9,022 nt of DNA from an uncultured Eubacteriales bacterium. GTDB lineage: Bacteria; Bacillota; Clostridia; Christensenellales; Borkfalkiaceae. Made by a program: the position numbers and the translations under genes. The first letter of the stretch is position 1. Each line of letters starts with the position of its first letter. The DNA lies in the NCBI GenBank assembly GCA_958405585.1, contig CATYEP010000070.1, positions 1 through 9,022 on the forward strand, in the 5' to 3' direction. Under the pieces are notes generated by a model. The model saw only the letters and a program-made list of their open reading frames with translations. It did not search any database and was not told the origin of the DNA. Below, piece by piece: positions 1 through 5,114 of the stretch.

Positions 1-287
1 TCGATATGCTTAAAATCTTTGCGCGAAGAACGGCGGTACAAGATCACTTTCCGTCCGATCACCGCCACGCATTCCGCTCTCAGCGCCGTTGCCAGTTCTG
101 CTCCCAGCGATTTTGCATCGTCTTCCGCATTCGTCAGAACGTTCACCTTGATCAGCTCGCGCGCTTCCAACGCATCTGAAAGCGACTTGACCATATTCTC
201 CCCGATCCCGTTCTTTCCGCACTGCGCCACCGGATCCAGATTCGCCGCAATACTCTTCAAATTACTTCTCTGTTTGCTTGTCAGCAT
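1..287 (-). CDS. yhbY: YhbY-family (CRM domain) ribosome-associated RNA-binding protein, 3' end cut by window edge
   Basis: The reading frame is open from the ATG at 287 to the left edge, giving 95 codons; the stop lies outside the window. The protein begins MLTSKQRSNLKSIAANLDPV. It carries the family signature GKNGI (24-28), then LEARELIKVNVL (about 41-52), and near the end the VIGRKVILYR motif (about 75-84). YhbY proteins are about 95-100 residues long, so only a few residues should be missing. The family is a single CRM (CRS1/YhbY) RNA-binding domain that associates with pre-50S ribosomal particles. A GGAAG ribosome site precedes the ATG by 5 bases. It follows obgE by 57 bp on the same strand; in Firmicutes obg-yhbY-nadD is a common order, so nadD may come next (inference). 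The gap holds a hairpin at 304-339. Family assignment is firm. Confidence 0.93.
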   Translation of the reverse strand, partial: MLTSKQRSNLKSIAANLDPVAQCGKNGIGENMVKSLSDALEARELIKVNVLTNAEDDAKSLGAELATALRAECVAVIGRKVILYRRSSRKDFKHI

Positions 288-303
288 ATAATCTTCCTTT
301 TTT

Positions 304-339
304 ACCGCAAAACGAAAGTACGTACCCGCATTTTGCGGT
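304..339 (-). promoter_or_regulatory. Hairpin in the obgE-yhbY gap
   Basis: ACCGCAAAA (304-312) and TTTTGCGGT (331-339) are a perfect 9-bp inverted repeat around an 18-base loop. On the minus-strand RNA the repeat ends next to an A-rich run and the yhbY ribosome site, so it is not a minus-strand terminator. An alternative, mutually exclusive 5-bp stem, CCGCA-AAA-TGCGG on the minus strand, uses the same first arm. On the plus strand the stem is followed by CATTTTTATT and could act as a weak plus-direction terminator. Role unknown: processing, stability or translation control of yhbY are all possible. Confidence 0.4.
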
Positions 340-344
340 CATTT

Positions 345-1619
345 TTATTCCTTAAACAAAAATTCCACATTGCCTACGACAACAGTGTCATTCTCCGCAA
401 CGCCGCGTTTTTTCAGCTCGCGGATCACACCCTTGTCCTTCAAAACTTTCTGGAAATATGCCATTGAATCGGGATCGGATAAAACCACGTTCCTTTCCAG
501 CATATCCACCAATCCGCCCGTAACATACCAGACATTTTCTTCATCATCCTTATCGATGAAAAATTCGTTGATGTCCGGAGTATCGTATTCAAACTCATCC
601 GCAGGGATAGGCTCGGCAGGAGGCAGAGTTTCCAGCACTGCAAAAATCGCTTCGATCAGCTCTTTCGTACCTTCGCCCGTGACCGCCGTGATCGGAAATA
701 CTTTAAACTTGCGGCATTTCTTTTTAAATGCTTTCACATTCTCTTCCGCCCCGAATACGTCACATTTATTGAGCGCGACCAATTGCGGCAAAGCCGCAAG
801 TTTGGGGCTGTATTGTTTCAGCTCCGCATTTATTTTCTTGAAATCTTCGTACGGATCACGCCCTTCCATGCCCGAAATATCTACCACGTGTACAAGCATG
901 CGCGTACGTTCGATATGCCGCAGAAAATCATGCCCGAGGCCTGCGCCTTCCGCCGCGCCCTCGATCAGACCGGGAATATCCGCCGCCACAAACGATTTGT
1001 CATAATACCGCACAACTCCGAGATTGGGTGAAAGCGTCGTAAAATGATAGTTCGCAATTTTCGGCTTTGCCGCCGAGATCTTGGAGAGCAACGTACTCTT
1101 CCCCACATTCGGAAACCCGATGATCCCCACATCGGCGATCATTTTGAGTTCGAGTATCAATGTATGAACCTGCGTTTTTTGCCCCTTTTGCGCAAAATGC
1201 GGCGCATGACGGCGCGCCGTCGTAAAGCGCACATTTCCCTTGCCGCCGTTGCCGCCGCGGGCAAGAAGTTTCTTTTCTCCGTCCGTATAGACATCGCAAA
1301 GAACTTTTCCCGTCTCCGCGTCCCGCACAAGAGTGCCGAGCGGAACCGAGATCACCACGTCATCCCCGCCTTTTCCGAATCGGTTATTTGTTCCGCCGCG
1401 TTCTCCGTCGCCTGCCGTAAACTTCGCGCCAAACCGAAAATCGATCAGATCGCCTTTATCCTTGTCCCCGACAATATAGACGTCGCCGCCCTTGCCGCCG
1501 TCACCGCCGTCCGGGCCGCCGTTGGCAAAGCCTTTGAAACTCTTGAAAGAGTTCATACCGTCGCCGCCGTCACCCGATTTGATCGTGATCTTTACTTTAT
1601 CCGTAAACAACGATGCCAT
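345..1619 (-). CDS. obgE: Obg-family GTPase (ObgE/CgtA), ribosome-assembly GTPase
   Basis: The protein is 424 residues with the full three-domain layout. The glycine-rich Obg fold spans about 1-159 (GGPDGGDGGKGG at 34-45). The G domain has G1 GFPNVGKST (168-176), G2 TT (194-195), G3 DIPG (214-217), G4 NKCD (284-287) and G5 TAVTGEG (311-317). The OCT (DUF1967) domain covers about 345-424 and ends in the typical VVVGNVEFLF pattern. The OCT domain and the YHFTT switch I resemble B. subtilis Obg. The family binds the 50S subunit and (p)ppGpp and is usually essential. The start at 1619 is supported by AAGGAGAG about 9 bases upstream; that site lies inside the last codons of nth, whose stop is 2 bases away, so the two are co-transcribed. 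Oddity: the usual FRREKY segment after the first glycine loop reads FKSFKG (25-30), and the usual AExGEPGE stretch reads AQKGQKTQ (143-150). The GTPase core is intact. Confidence 0.97.
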   Translation of the reverse strand: MASLFTDKVKITIKSGDGGDGMNSFKSFKGFANGGPDGGDGGKGGDVYIVGDKDKGDLIDFRFGAKFTAGDGERGGTNNRFGKGGDDVVISVPLGTLVRDAETGKVLCDVYTDGEKKLLARGGNGGKGNVRFTTARRHAPHFAQKGQKTQVHTLILELKMIADVGIIGFPNVGKSTLLSKISAAKPKIANYHFTTLSPNLGVVRYYDKSFVAADIPGLIEGAAEGAGLGHDFLRHIERTRMLVHVVDISGMEGRDPYEDFKKINAELKQYSPKLAALPQLVALNKCDVFGAEENVKAFKKKCRKFKVFPITAVTGEGTKELIEAIFAVLETLPPAEPIPADEFEYDTPDINEFFIDKDDEENVWYVTGGLVDMLERNVVLSDPDSMAYFQKVLKDKGVIRELKKRGVAENDTVVVGNVEFLFKE

Positions 1620-1621
1620 TG

Positions 1622-2275
1622 TTATTGCTCTCCTTTTTGCTTTTCCTGCCTGTCCGCATAATAATCACAGCAATCCGACAAAGGACAATTCCCGCAATCG
1701 GGTTTCTGGGAATGGCAGATCCTTCTTCCGTGCCAGATCAGCCAATGATGCGCTTTCGACCAATCCTCCTGCGGAATGGATACTTTCAGCTGTTCTTCCG
1801 TTTTTGCAGGCGTGGACGCCTTTGCCAATCCGAGCCTGTTACTCACGCGGAACACATGTGTATCCACAGCGATCGCATCTTTTTCAAACCACACAGACGA
1901 AACGACGTTCGCCGTCTTCTGCCCTACGCCCGCAAGCGATTTCAGGTCTGAAAACCCCGAAGGTACCTGGCCGGAAAACTTGTCCACGATATCGCGCGAG
2001 GCGGACAGAATATGTGCCGCCTTGCTCTTGTATAAACCGCAGGAGAATATGTATTTTTCCAATTCTTCCTGCGTCAGTTCCAGCATGGTTTCGGGAGTAT
2101 TATGCTCTTTGAAAAGCTCTGCCGTAACCTTATTCACGCGCTCGTCCGTGCACTGCGCCGACAATATGACCGCCACGAGCAATTCATATGCTGTGTTATA
2201 ATGAAGCGCCGGACGCGCATCGGCATAGATTTGCGATAAGATCTGCAAAGCCTGCTTTCTTTTTTGCTCTTCCAT
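1622..2275 (-). CDS. nth: Endonuclease III, [4Fe-4S] DNA glycosylase/AP lyase
   Basis: The protein has 217 residues, the usual bacterial length. It removes oxidised pyrimidines and cuts at abasic sites in base-excision repair. Visible features: ILSAQCTD (37-44); a helix-hairpin-helix segment LAGVGQKTANVV (114-125) with catalytic Lys120; catalytic Asp138 in VDTH; and four cluster cysteines at 187, 194, 197 and 203 in the C-X6-C-X2-C-X5-C spacing. The Lys, Asp and Cys numbers match those of E. coli Nth. The ATG at 2275 is the first possible start, because an in-frame TAA lies 9 bases upstream. No Shine-Dalgarno sequence precedes it, and a promoter -10 box ends 6 bases before it, so translation may be leaderless. 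The gene heads the nth-obgE-yhbY run. The upstream DUF3343 gene ends 67 bp away on the same strand. Confidence 0.97.
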   Translation of the reverse strand: MEEQKRKQALQILSQIYADARPALHYNTAYELLVAVILSAQCTDERVNKVTAELFKEHNTPETMLELTQEELEKYIFSCGLYKSKAAHILSASRDIVDKFSGQVPSGFSDLKSLAGVGQKTANVVSSVWFEKDAIAVDTHVFRVSNRLGLAKASTPAKTEEQLKVSIPQEDWSKAHHWLIWHGRRICHSQKPDCGNCPLSDCCDYYADRQEKQKGEQ

Positions 2276-2281
2276 GCCGCT

Positions 2282-2310
2282 ATTTTAACACAAATCAGTA
2301 CGCAATACAA
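2282..2310 (-). promoter_or_regulatory. Sigma-A-like promoter for nth (possible leaderless transcript)
   Basis: On the minus strand the -35 box is TTGTAT (2310-2305), followed by a 17-base spacer and the -10 box TAAAAT (2287-2282). The -10 has an extended TGn element at 2290-2288. Six bases separate the -10 from the nth ATG, so the predicted start of transcription is the A of the ATG itself. The -35 matches consensus at only 3 of 6 positions, but the -10 is 5 of 6 and extended. Confidence 0.6.
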
Positions 2311-2342
2311 GAAATTTTGCATACATGGTAAAATTTTCGGGA

Positions 2343-2600
2343 TCAGACCGGGTAAACGTATGTCCTGCCGCAATTATTTTCCACGCGGAAAAATCCGACA
2401 AACGCCGATCGGTTGCAATACGCCAGAACATTGCGCGCCCGCGCAAGATCGTAAGTGCCGATCTTTGCGGAAAGCCCGCATCCCACGTTTGCTTCACGGG
2501 GCGTGGAAACCGCCGCGGCATTGATCCCGTTCGATTTCAAACGCATGACATAGTCGAGAGTCTGTGCTCTCGAACGGAAAACCGCAAGAATACTGCTCAT
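2343..2600 (-). CDS. DUF3343 protein, putative Se/S carrier-like
   Basis: The protein is 85 residues. It begins MSSILAVFRSRAQTLDYVMR and contains STPRE (32-36) followed by GCGLS (40-44). The FRS-x-TPR-x-CGLS layout is that of the DUF3343 / Se_S_carrier family, with Cys41 as the likely functional cysteine; Cys62 and Cys77 are also present. The family is small, cytosolic and often found beside cysteine desulfurase-like enzymes of the EF2568 (TIGR01977) type, which is exactly the case here: the desulfurase gene is divergent, 151 bp away. A sulfur- or selenium-transfer partnership is inferred from this, not shown by the sequence. The start is fixed by AAGGAG 5-6 bases before the ATG at 2600. No selD or other selenium gene is visible in the window. 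The nth gene follows on the same strand but has its own promoter. Confidence 0.83.
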   Translation of the reverse strand: MSSILAVFRSRAQTLDYVMRLKSNGINAAAVSTPREANVGCGLSAKIGTYDLARARNVLAYCNRSAFVGFFRVENNCGRTYVYPV

Positions 2601-2623
2601 TTTTTCTCCTTCGTTGCGCCGTT

Positions 2624-2653
2624 TTGCAATTTTTCAATTTTACGGCATATATT
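2624..2653 (+). promoter_or_regulatory. Candidate promoter for the cysteine desulfurase gene
   Basis: TTGCAA (2624-2629), an 18-base spacer and TATATT (2648-2653) form a plausible sigma-A promoter pointing into the desulfurase gene. Transcription would start near 2660 and give a leader of about 90 bases. The -35 box matches consensus at 4 of 6 positions and the -10 at 5 of 6. Confidence 0.45.
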
Positions 2654-2663
2654 ACAGTATATG
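2646..2663. promoter_or_regulatory. Operator-like inverted repeat in the divergent control region
   Basis: CATATA (2646-2651) and TATATG (2658-2663) are perfect inverted half-sites separated by TTACAG. The repeat covers the -10 box of the plus-strand promoter candidate and lies midway between the two divergent genes. This is a typical place for a repressor dimer to bind and could co-regulate both genes. AT-rich palindromes of this size also occur by chance. Confidence 0.35.
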
Positions 2664-2720
2664 AACGCAGGCGCGCAAATTGTTTTTCAAAACCTCTACC
2701 AGCACGCCAAAAAATGATTG

Positions 2721-2747
2721 CTCCGTCCGAAACGGAGAAAAAGGAGA
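2721..2747 (+). promoter_or_regulatory. Leader hairpin and ribosome site of the desulfurase gene
   Basis: CTCCGT (2721-2726) and ACGGAG (2732-2737) can form a 6-bp stem with a 5-base loop. It ends 3 bases before the strong ribosome site AAGGAGA (2741-2747). That ribosome site decides the start: the ATG at 2752, 4 bases downstream, is preferred over an in-frame ATG at 2680 that has no ribosome site. Confidence 0.5.
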
Positions 2748-2751
2748 TCAC

Positions 2752-3900
2752 ATGATTTATTTTGACAACGCGGCAACGGGCGGAAAAAAACCGGACAGCG
2801 TGATCCGCGCCGTAACAGCTACCTTGCAAGGTTATTGCGCCAATCCAGGCAGAAGCGGTCACACCCTGTCCCTTGCCGCCGCACAGGACGTACTGCGTGC
2901 AAGAAAACTTCTGCAGAACTTTTTCAAGGCTCCCGACTGTGAGCGCGTCATCCTGACAAAAAACTGTACCGAGGCACTCAACTACGCAATATTCGGGCTT
3001 TTTCGTCATAAAAACGCCACAGCGTCATCCGAAAAACCGCATATTGTTTCTACCGTCGCCGAACACAATTCTGTACTCAGACCGCTCTTTTATCTGGAAC
3101 GGGAAGGGATCGCCGAAATCACGTTCGTACCGCTCAGGCGCGGAAAAATCCCCCCGGAAGACATAGCCGCAGCCGTCCGAAAAAACACGATCGCCGCGGT
3201 ATTTACACTGGCGTCCAACGTCACGGGGACGGGCATCGATCCCAATGCCGTGCGCGCACTTCTTCCCGAAAATATCATCATGATCTGCGACGGCGCGCAG
3301 GCGGGCGGACACATCCCCATCGATATGCAGGCTTCGGGGATCGACGCACTTTGCCTTGCCGGACACAAAGGACTGCACGGCATCCAGGGAAGCGGGGCGC
3401 TGATTCTTTCCGAACGGTATTCGCCCGAACCTCTGCTTTTCGGAGGCACGGGAAGCGAAAGTTTTAACCCGAATATGCCCGATTTTTATCCCGACCGATT
3501 GGAAGCAGGAACCATTTCCTGCCCTGCCGCAGCTTCCCTGGCGGAAGGCATCCTGTACCTGACGACAAGGCTTCCGAAACTCGGGACATACCTGAAAGAG
3601 CTGACGGCCGACCTGATCCAGGGTCTCAAAAAAATATCGGATATCCGCGTTTATTCTTCACCCAATCCGTTCGGCATCGTTGCTTTTTCCTGTGATACCC
3701 TGCAATCGGAATTTTTTGCACAGCGACTCTCCGACGATTATGACATCGCCGTGCGGGGCGGTCTGCACTGTGCGCCGCGCATGCACGAAGCGCTCGGCAC
3801 ACGGGACGGACTTATCCGCGCAAGCCTGAGCGAATTCAACACGGCTGCAGAAGTTGAAATCTTTTTGGATGCCGTACGGGAAATTGCCGCCGATACCTGA
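2752..3900 (+). CDS. Cysteine desulfurase-like PLP enzyme (class V aminotransferase, EF2568/TIGR01977 type)
   Basis: The protein is 382 residues. It opens MIYFDNAATGGKKPD, the usual start of the NifS/IscS fold. NPGRSGHTLS (31-40) is typical of the TIGR01977 branch. PLP-site residues are visible: His104 in AEHNS, Asp180 in CDGAQ, Gln183, and the Schiff-base Lys206 in AGHKG. Near the C-terminus GGLHCAP (336-342) supplies the likely catalytic Cys340 that would carry the persulfide or selenium. The family takes sulfur (or selenium) from cysteine (selenocysteine) and passes it to an acceptor. The divergent DUF3343 protein, from a putative Se/S carrier family, is a reasonable candidate acceptor (inference). 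There is no iscU, sufU, sufB or selD nearby, so a general Fe-S assembly role is less supported. No clear terminator follows. Exact substrate is unproven. Confidence 0.92.
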   Translation: MIYFDNAATGGKKPDSVIRAVTATLQGYCANPGRSGHTLSLAAAQDVLRARKLLQNFFKAPDCERVILTKNCTEALNYAIFGLFRHKNATASSEKPHIVSTVAEHNSVLRPLFYLEREGIAEITFVPLRRGKIPPEDIAAAVRKNTIAAVFTLASNVTGTGIDPNAVRALLPENIIMICDGAQAGGHIPIDMQASGIDALCLAGHKGLHGIQGSGALILSERYSPEPLLFGGTGSESFNPNMPDFYPDRLEAGTISCPAAASLAEGILYLTTRLPKLGTYLKELTADLIQGLKKISDIRVYSSPNPFGIVAFSCDTLQSEFFAQRLSDDYDIAVRGGLHCAPRMHEALGTRDGLIRASLSEFNTAAEVEIFLDAVREIAADT

Positions 3901-4065
3901 GCATTTTCAAGTCTCCTGATTTCAATCTTATCCCGTCTCTTTCCTTTTAATACCCCGTTCCGTATTTCATTTCCTGACTCCCCGCTTTTTTGTCGGAATG
4001 TCCGTACATATCGCTCCGTTTTTGCATCCTTCGGATACTGTTTTACGAAAATCATCCGAATATAC
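3901..4065. other. Intergenic region without a gene
   Basis: The gap between the desulfurase stop and the next gene runs to 4154. It holds no convincing open reading frame on either strand. The only structure seen, apart from the terminator at 4066-4106, is a 7-bp inverted repeat TTCGGAT (4030-4036) / ATCCGAA (4054-4060) with a 17-base spacer and no U-tract. No intrinsic terminator for the desulfurase gene could be identified. Confidence 0.5.
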
Positions 4066-4106
4066 AAAAATCTGGCGCGCATCCGCTTCAAGGGCCGCGC
4101 GCCAGA
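4066..4106 (-). terminator. Intrinsic terminator of the 92-residue gene
   Basis: TCTGGCGCGC (4071-4080) and GCGCGCCAGA (4097-4106) form a perfect 10-bp, GC-rich stem around a 16-base loop. On the minus strand the stem is followed directly by TTTTTGTATATT. It lies 48 bases beyond the stop codon at 4155. On the plus strand the stem is followed by GAAAAACC, so it works in the minus direction only. Confidence 0.82.
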
Positions 4107-4154
4107 GAAAAACCAGATTACAAAGTTTCCCACTTGCTCCGAAAGTGCTATGTA

Positions 4155-4433
4155 CTACATTTTTTTGAGCTTTTTGACGATCTGGTCAAGTTTTTTTCGT
4201 TTGGCTCCATCCAGCATGGGCGCGACGGCGCGGTAAAAATTATCCAGTTCCGCATCGGTCAATGTACCTGCCTTTCTGCCGCGTTCCGCTTCCTGATAGA
4301 TCGCGCGCAGAATATCTGCCTCGCCTTTGCCCTCGAACGCACGGGCGATCGTGTTCGCTGTTTCCTGTACATCGGAAGGTATCCCTTCCGTTTTTCCCTT
4401 AGAATTTTTCACAAAATCGTTAAAATCCTGCAT
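4155..4433 (-). CDS. Small conserved-looking protein of unknown function (92 residues)
   Basis: I do not recognise the family. The protein starts MQDFNDFVKN and is hydrophilic and probably all-helical, with no signal peptide or membrane segment. The middle reads EGKGEADILRAI (35-46), then an AERGRKAGTLTDAELDNF stretch (49-66), then APMLDGAKRKK (71-81). It ends in a Lys-rich helix (KLDQIVKKLKKM). The start at 4433 is decided by a strong GGAGG 5 bases upstream; a GTG two codons earlier overlaps that site and is unlikely. A good terminator at 4066-4106 closes the transcript, which supports a real monocistronic gene. It diverges from another uncharacterised small gene across a 76-bp gap. The gap contains the AT-rich repeat ATCATATCAT (4460-4469), which could supply -10 boxes, but no matching -35 was found. 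Confidence 0.78.
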   Translation of the reverse strand: MQDFNDFVKNSKGKTEGIPSDVQETANTIARAFEGKGEADILRAIYQEAERGRKAGTLTDAELDNFYRAVAPMLDGAKRKKLDQIVKKLKKM

Positions 4434-4472
4434 AAGCACCTCCGATAAAGATTACACAATCATATCATATGC

Positions 4473-4503
4473 GCCGGGGATTTCTTTTGCCCCTGGCAAG
4501 GAG
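4473..4503 (+). promoter_or_regulatory. Hairpin adjoining the ribosome site of the 149-residue gene
   Basis: GCCGGGG (4473-4479) and CCCTGGC (4491-4497) pair as a 7-bp stem with one G-U pair and an 11-base loop. The ribosome site AAGGAG (4498-4503) begins on the very next base, and the ATG follows 6 bases later. A stem touching the ribosome site could modulate translation or protect the 5' end. The effect is inference. Confidence 0.4.
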
Positions 4504-4509
4504 TATGCC

Positions 4510-4959
4510 ATGGAAATCATCATGCTGACCCTGTTGCTTTTGGCGGCCGCAGATTCCAAAAACAGAAATACTTTCGCACAGCTCAAACCGCTTGCGGACT
4601 TTCTGGAAACAGGAGATCTGCGCAAACTCGCCGAAAGCGAAAAATTTAAACAAATGCAAATCGGAAACGTCAAAGGGAAAGACATTCTGGCGGCTTATGA
4701 CGCCATTCGGACGATCAGCCGCAACGCCGGAGAACTTAAAGCGCTCGCCGACGGAAAATTGCCCGACCTCGGAAAACTGGCAGGAATCCTTTCCCCGGAT
4801 ACCGCCAAAAACCTCGGCGCGCTTTCCGGTATTTTCGGTCAAGGCACCCCTTCCGAAAGCGCTCCCGACATTTCCGCCGAACAGTCCAACCCTTTTGCTC
4901 CCGTCGCAGACATAGCCGACAAAGAAATCGTCTATGCCCTCACACGCTATTTTGCCTGA
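4510..4959 (+). CDS. Small protein of unknown function with hydrophobic N-terminus (149 residues)
   Basis: I do not recognise the family. Residues 1-14 (MEIIMLTLLLLAAA) are strongly hydrophobic but short, with no positive charge before them, so this may be a short membrane-associating helix rather than a classical signal peptide. Residues about 20-110 look helical and Lys/Leu/Ala-rich, with repeated Leu-Ala-Asp/Gly turns (LKALADGKLPDLGKLAGIL at 77-95). Residues 111-135 are Pro/Ser-rich and probably flexible. The C-terminus reads DIADKEIVYALTRYFA. The start is fixed by AAGGAG 6 bases upstream. The gene diverges from the 92-residue gene and converges on the S41 protease gene, separated from it by the palindrome at 5014-5054. 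The pair may act together (inference from position only). Confidence 0.72.
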   Translation: MEIIMLTLLLLAAADSKNRNTFAQLKPLADFLETGDLRKLAESEKFKQMQIGNVKGKDILAAYDAIRTISRNAGELKALADGKLPDLGKLAGILSPDTAKNLGALSGIFGQGTPSESAPDISAEQSNPFAPVADIADKEIVYALTRYFA

Positions 4960-5013
4960 TACCTGCAACAGCTTTTACATACGGATATCGATGTATTCAC
5001 GCAATGCAAAACA

Positions 5014-5054
5014 AAATGCCGCGAGACGCAAAAATTTTGCGTCTCGCGGCATTT
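5014..5054. terminator. 41-bp near-perfect palindrome, terminator between convergent genes
   Basis: Two 20-base arms (5014-5033 and 5035-5054), perfectly complementary, flank one central base. The GC-rich core is GCCGCGAGACGC with its complement, and the centre is an A5T4 run. On the minus strand the stem runs into ATTTTGTTTTG, a good U-rich tail for the S41 protease transcript, 60 bases after its stop. On the plus strand the tail is ATTTATGATA, weaker but possibly usable for the 149-residue gene. The position between convergent genes fits a bidirectional terminator. Confidence 0.82.
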
Positions 5055-5114
5055 ATGATACACCCACAGCAAACCGTACGCATCTTACGGATGCACACGT
5101 TTTCCGCTTTATTT

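Noticed and set aside
2680..2751. N-terminal extension of the desulfurase by 24 residues
   Set aside because: The extension has no ribosome site and does not resemble the family; the ATG at 2752 has a strong ribosome site and gives the usual IYFDNAAT start.
2494..3009. Minus-strand open frame of 171 codons across the divergent control region
   Set aside because: It overlaps both the DUF3343 gene and the desulfurase gene in other frames, and its sequence shows no family features.
4030..4060. Inverted repeat TTCGGAT / ATCCGAA in the 3901-4154 gap
   Set aside because: A 7-bp stem with a 17-base spacer and no U-tract or nearby start is too weak to call as a regulatory element.
3990..4448. Plus-strand open frame of 152 codons
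   Set aside because: It runs antisense through the 92-residue gene and its terminator, has no ribosome site and no family resemblance; the minus-strand gene has a strong ribosome site and terminator.
5080..5094. Small hairpin GCATC-TTACG-GATGC after the protease stop
   Set aside because: The stem is only 5 bp with no U-tract; the large palindrome just beyond it explains termination.
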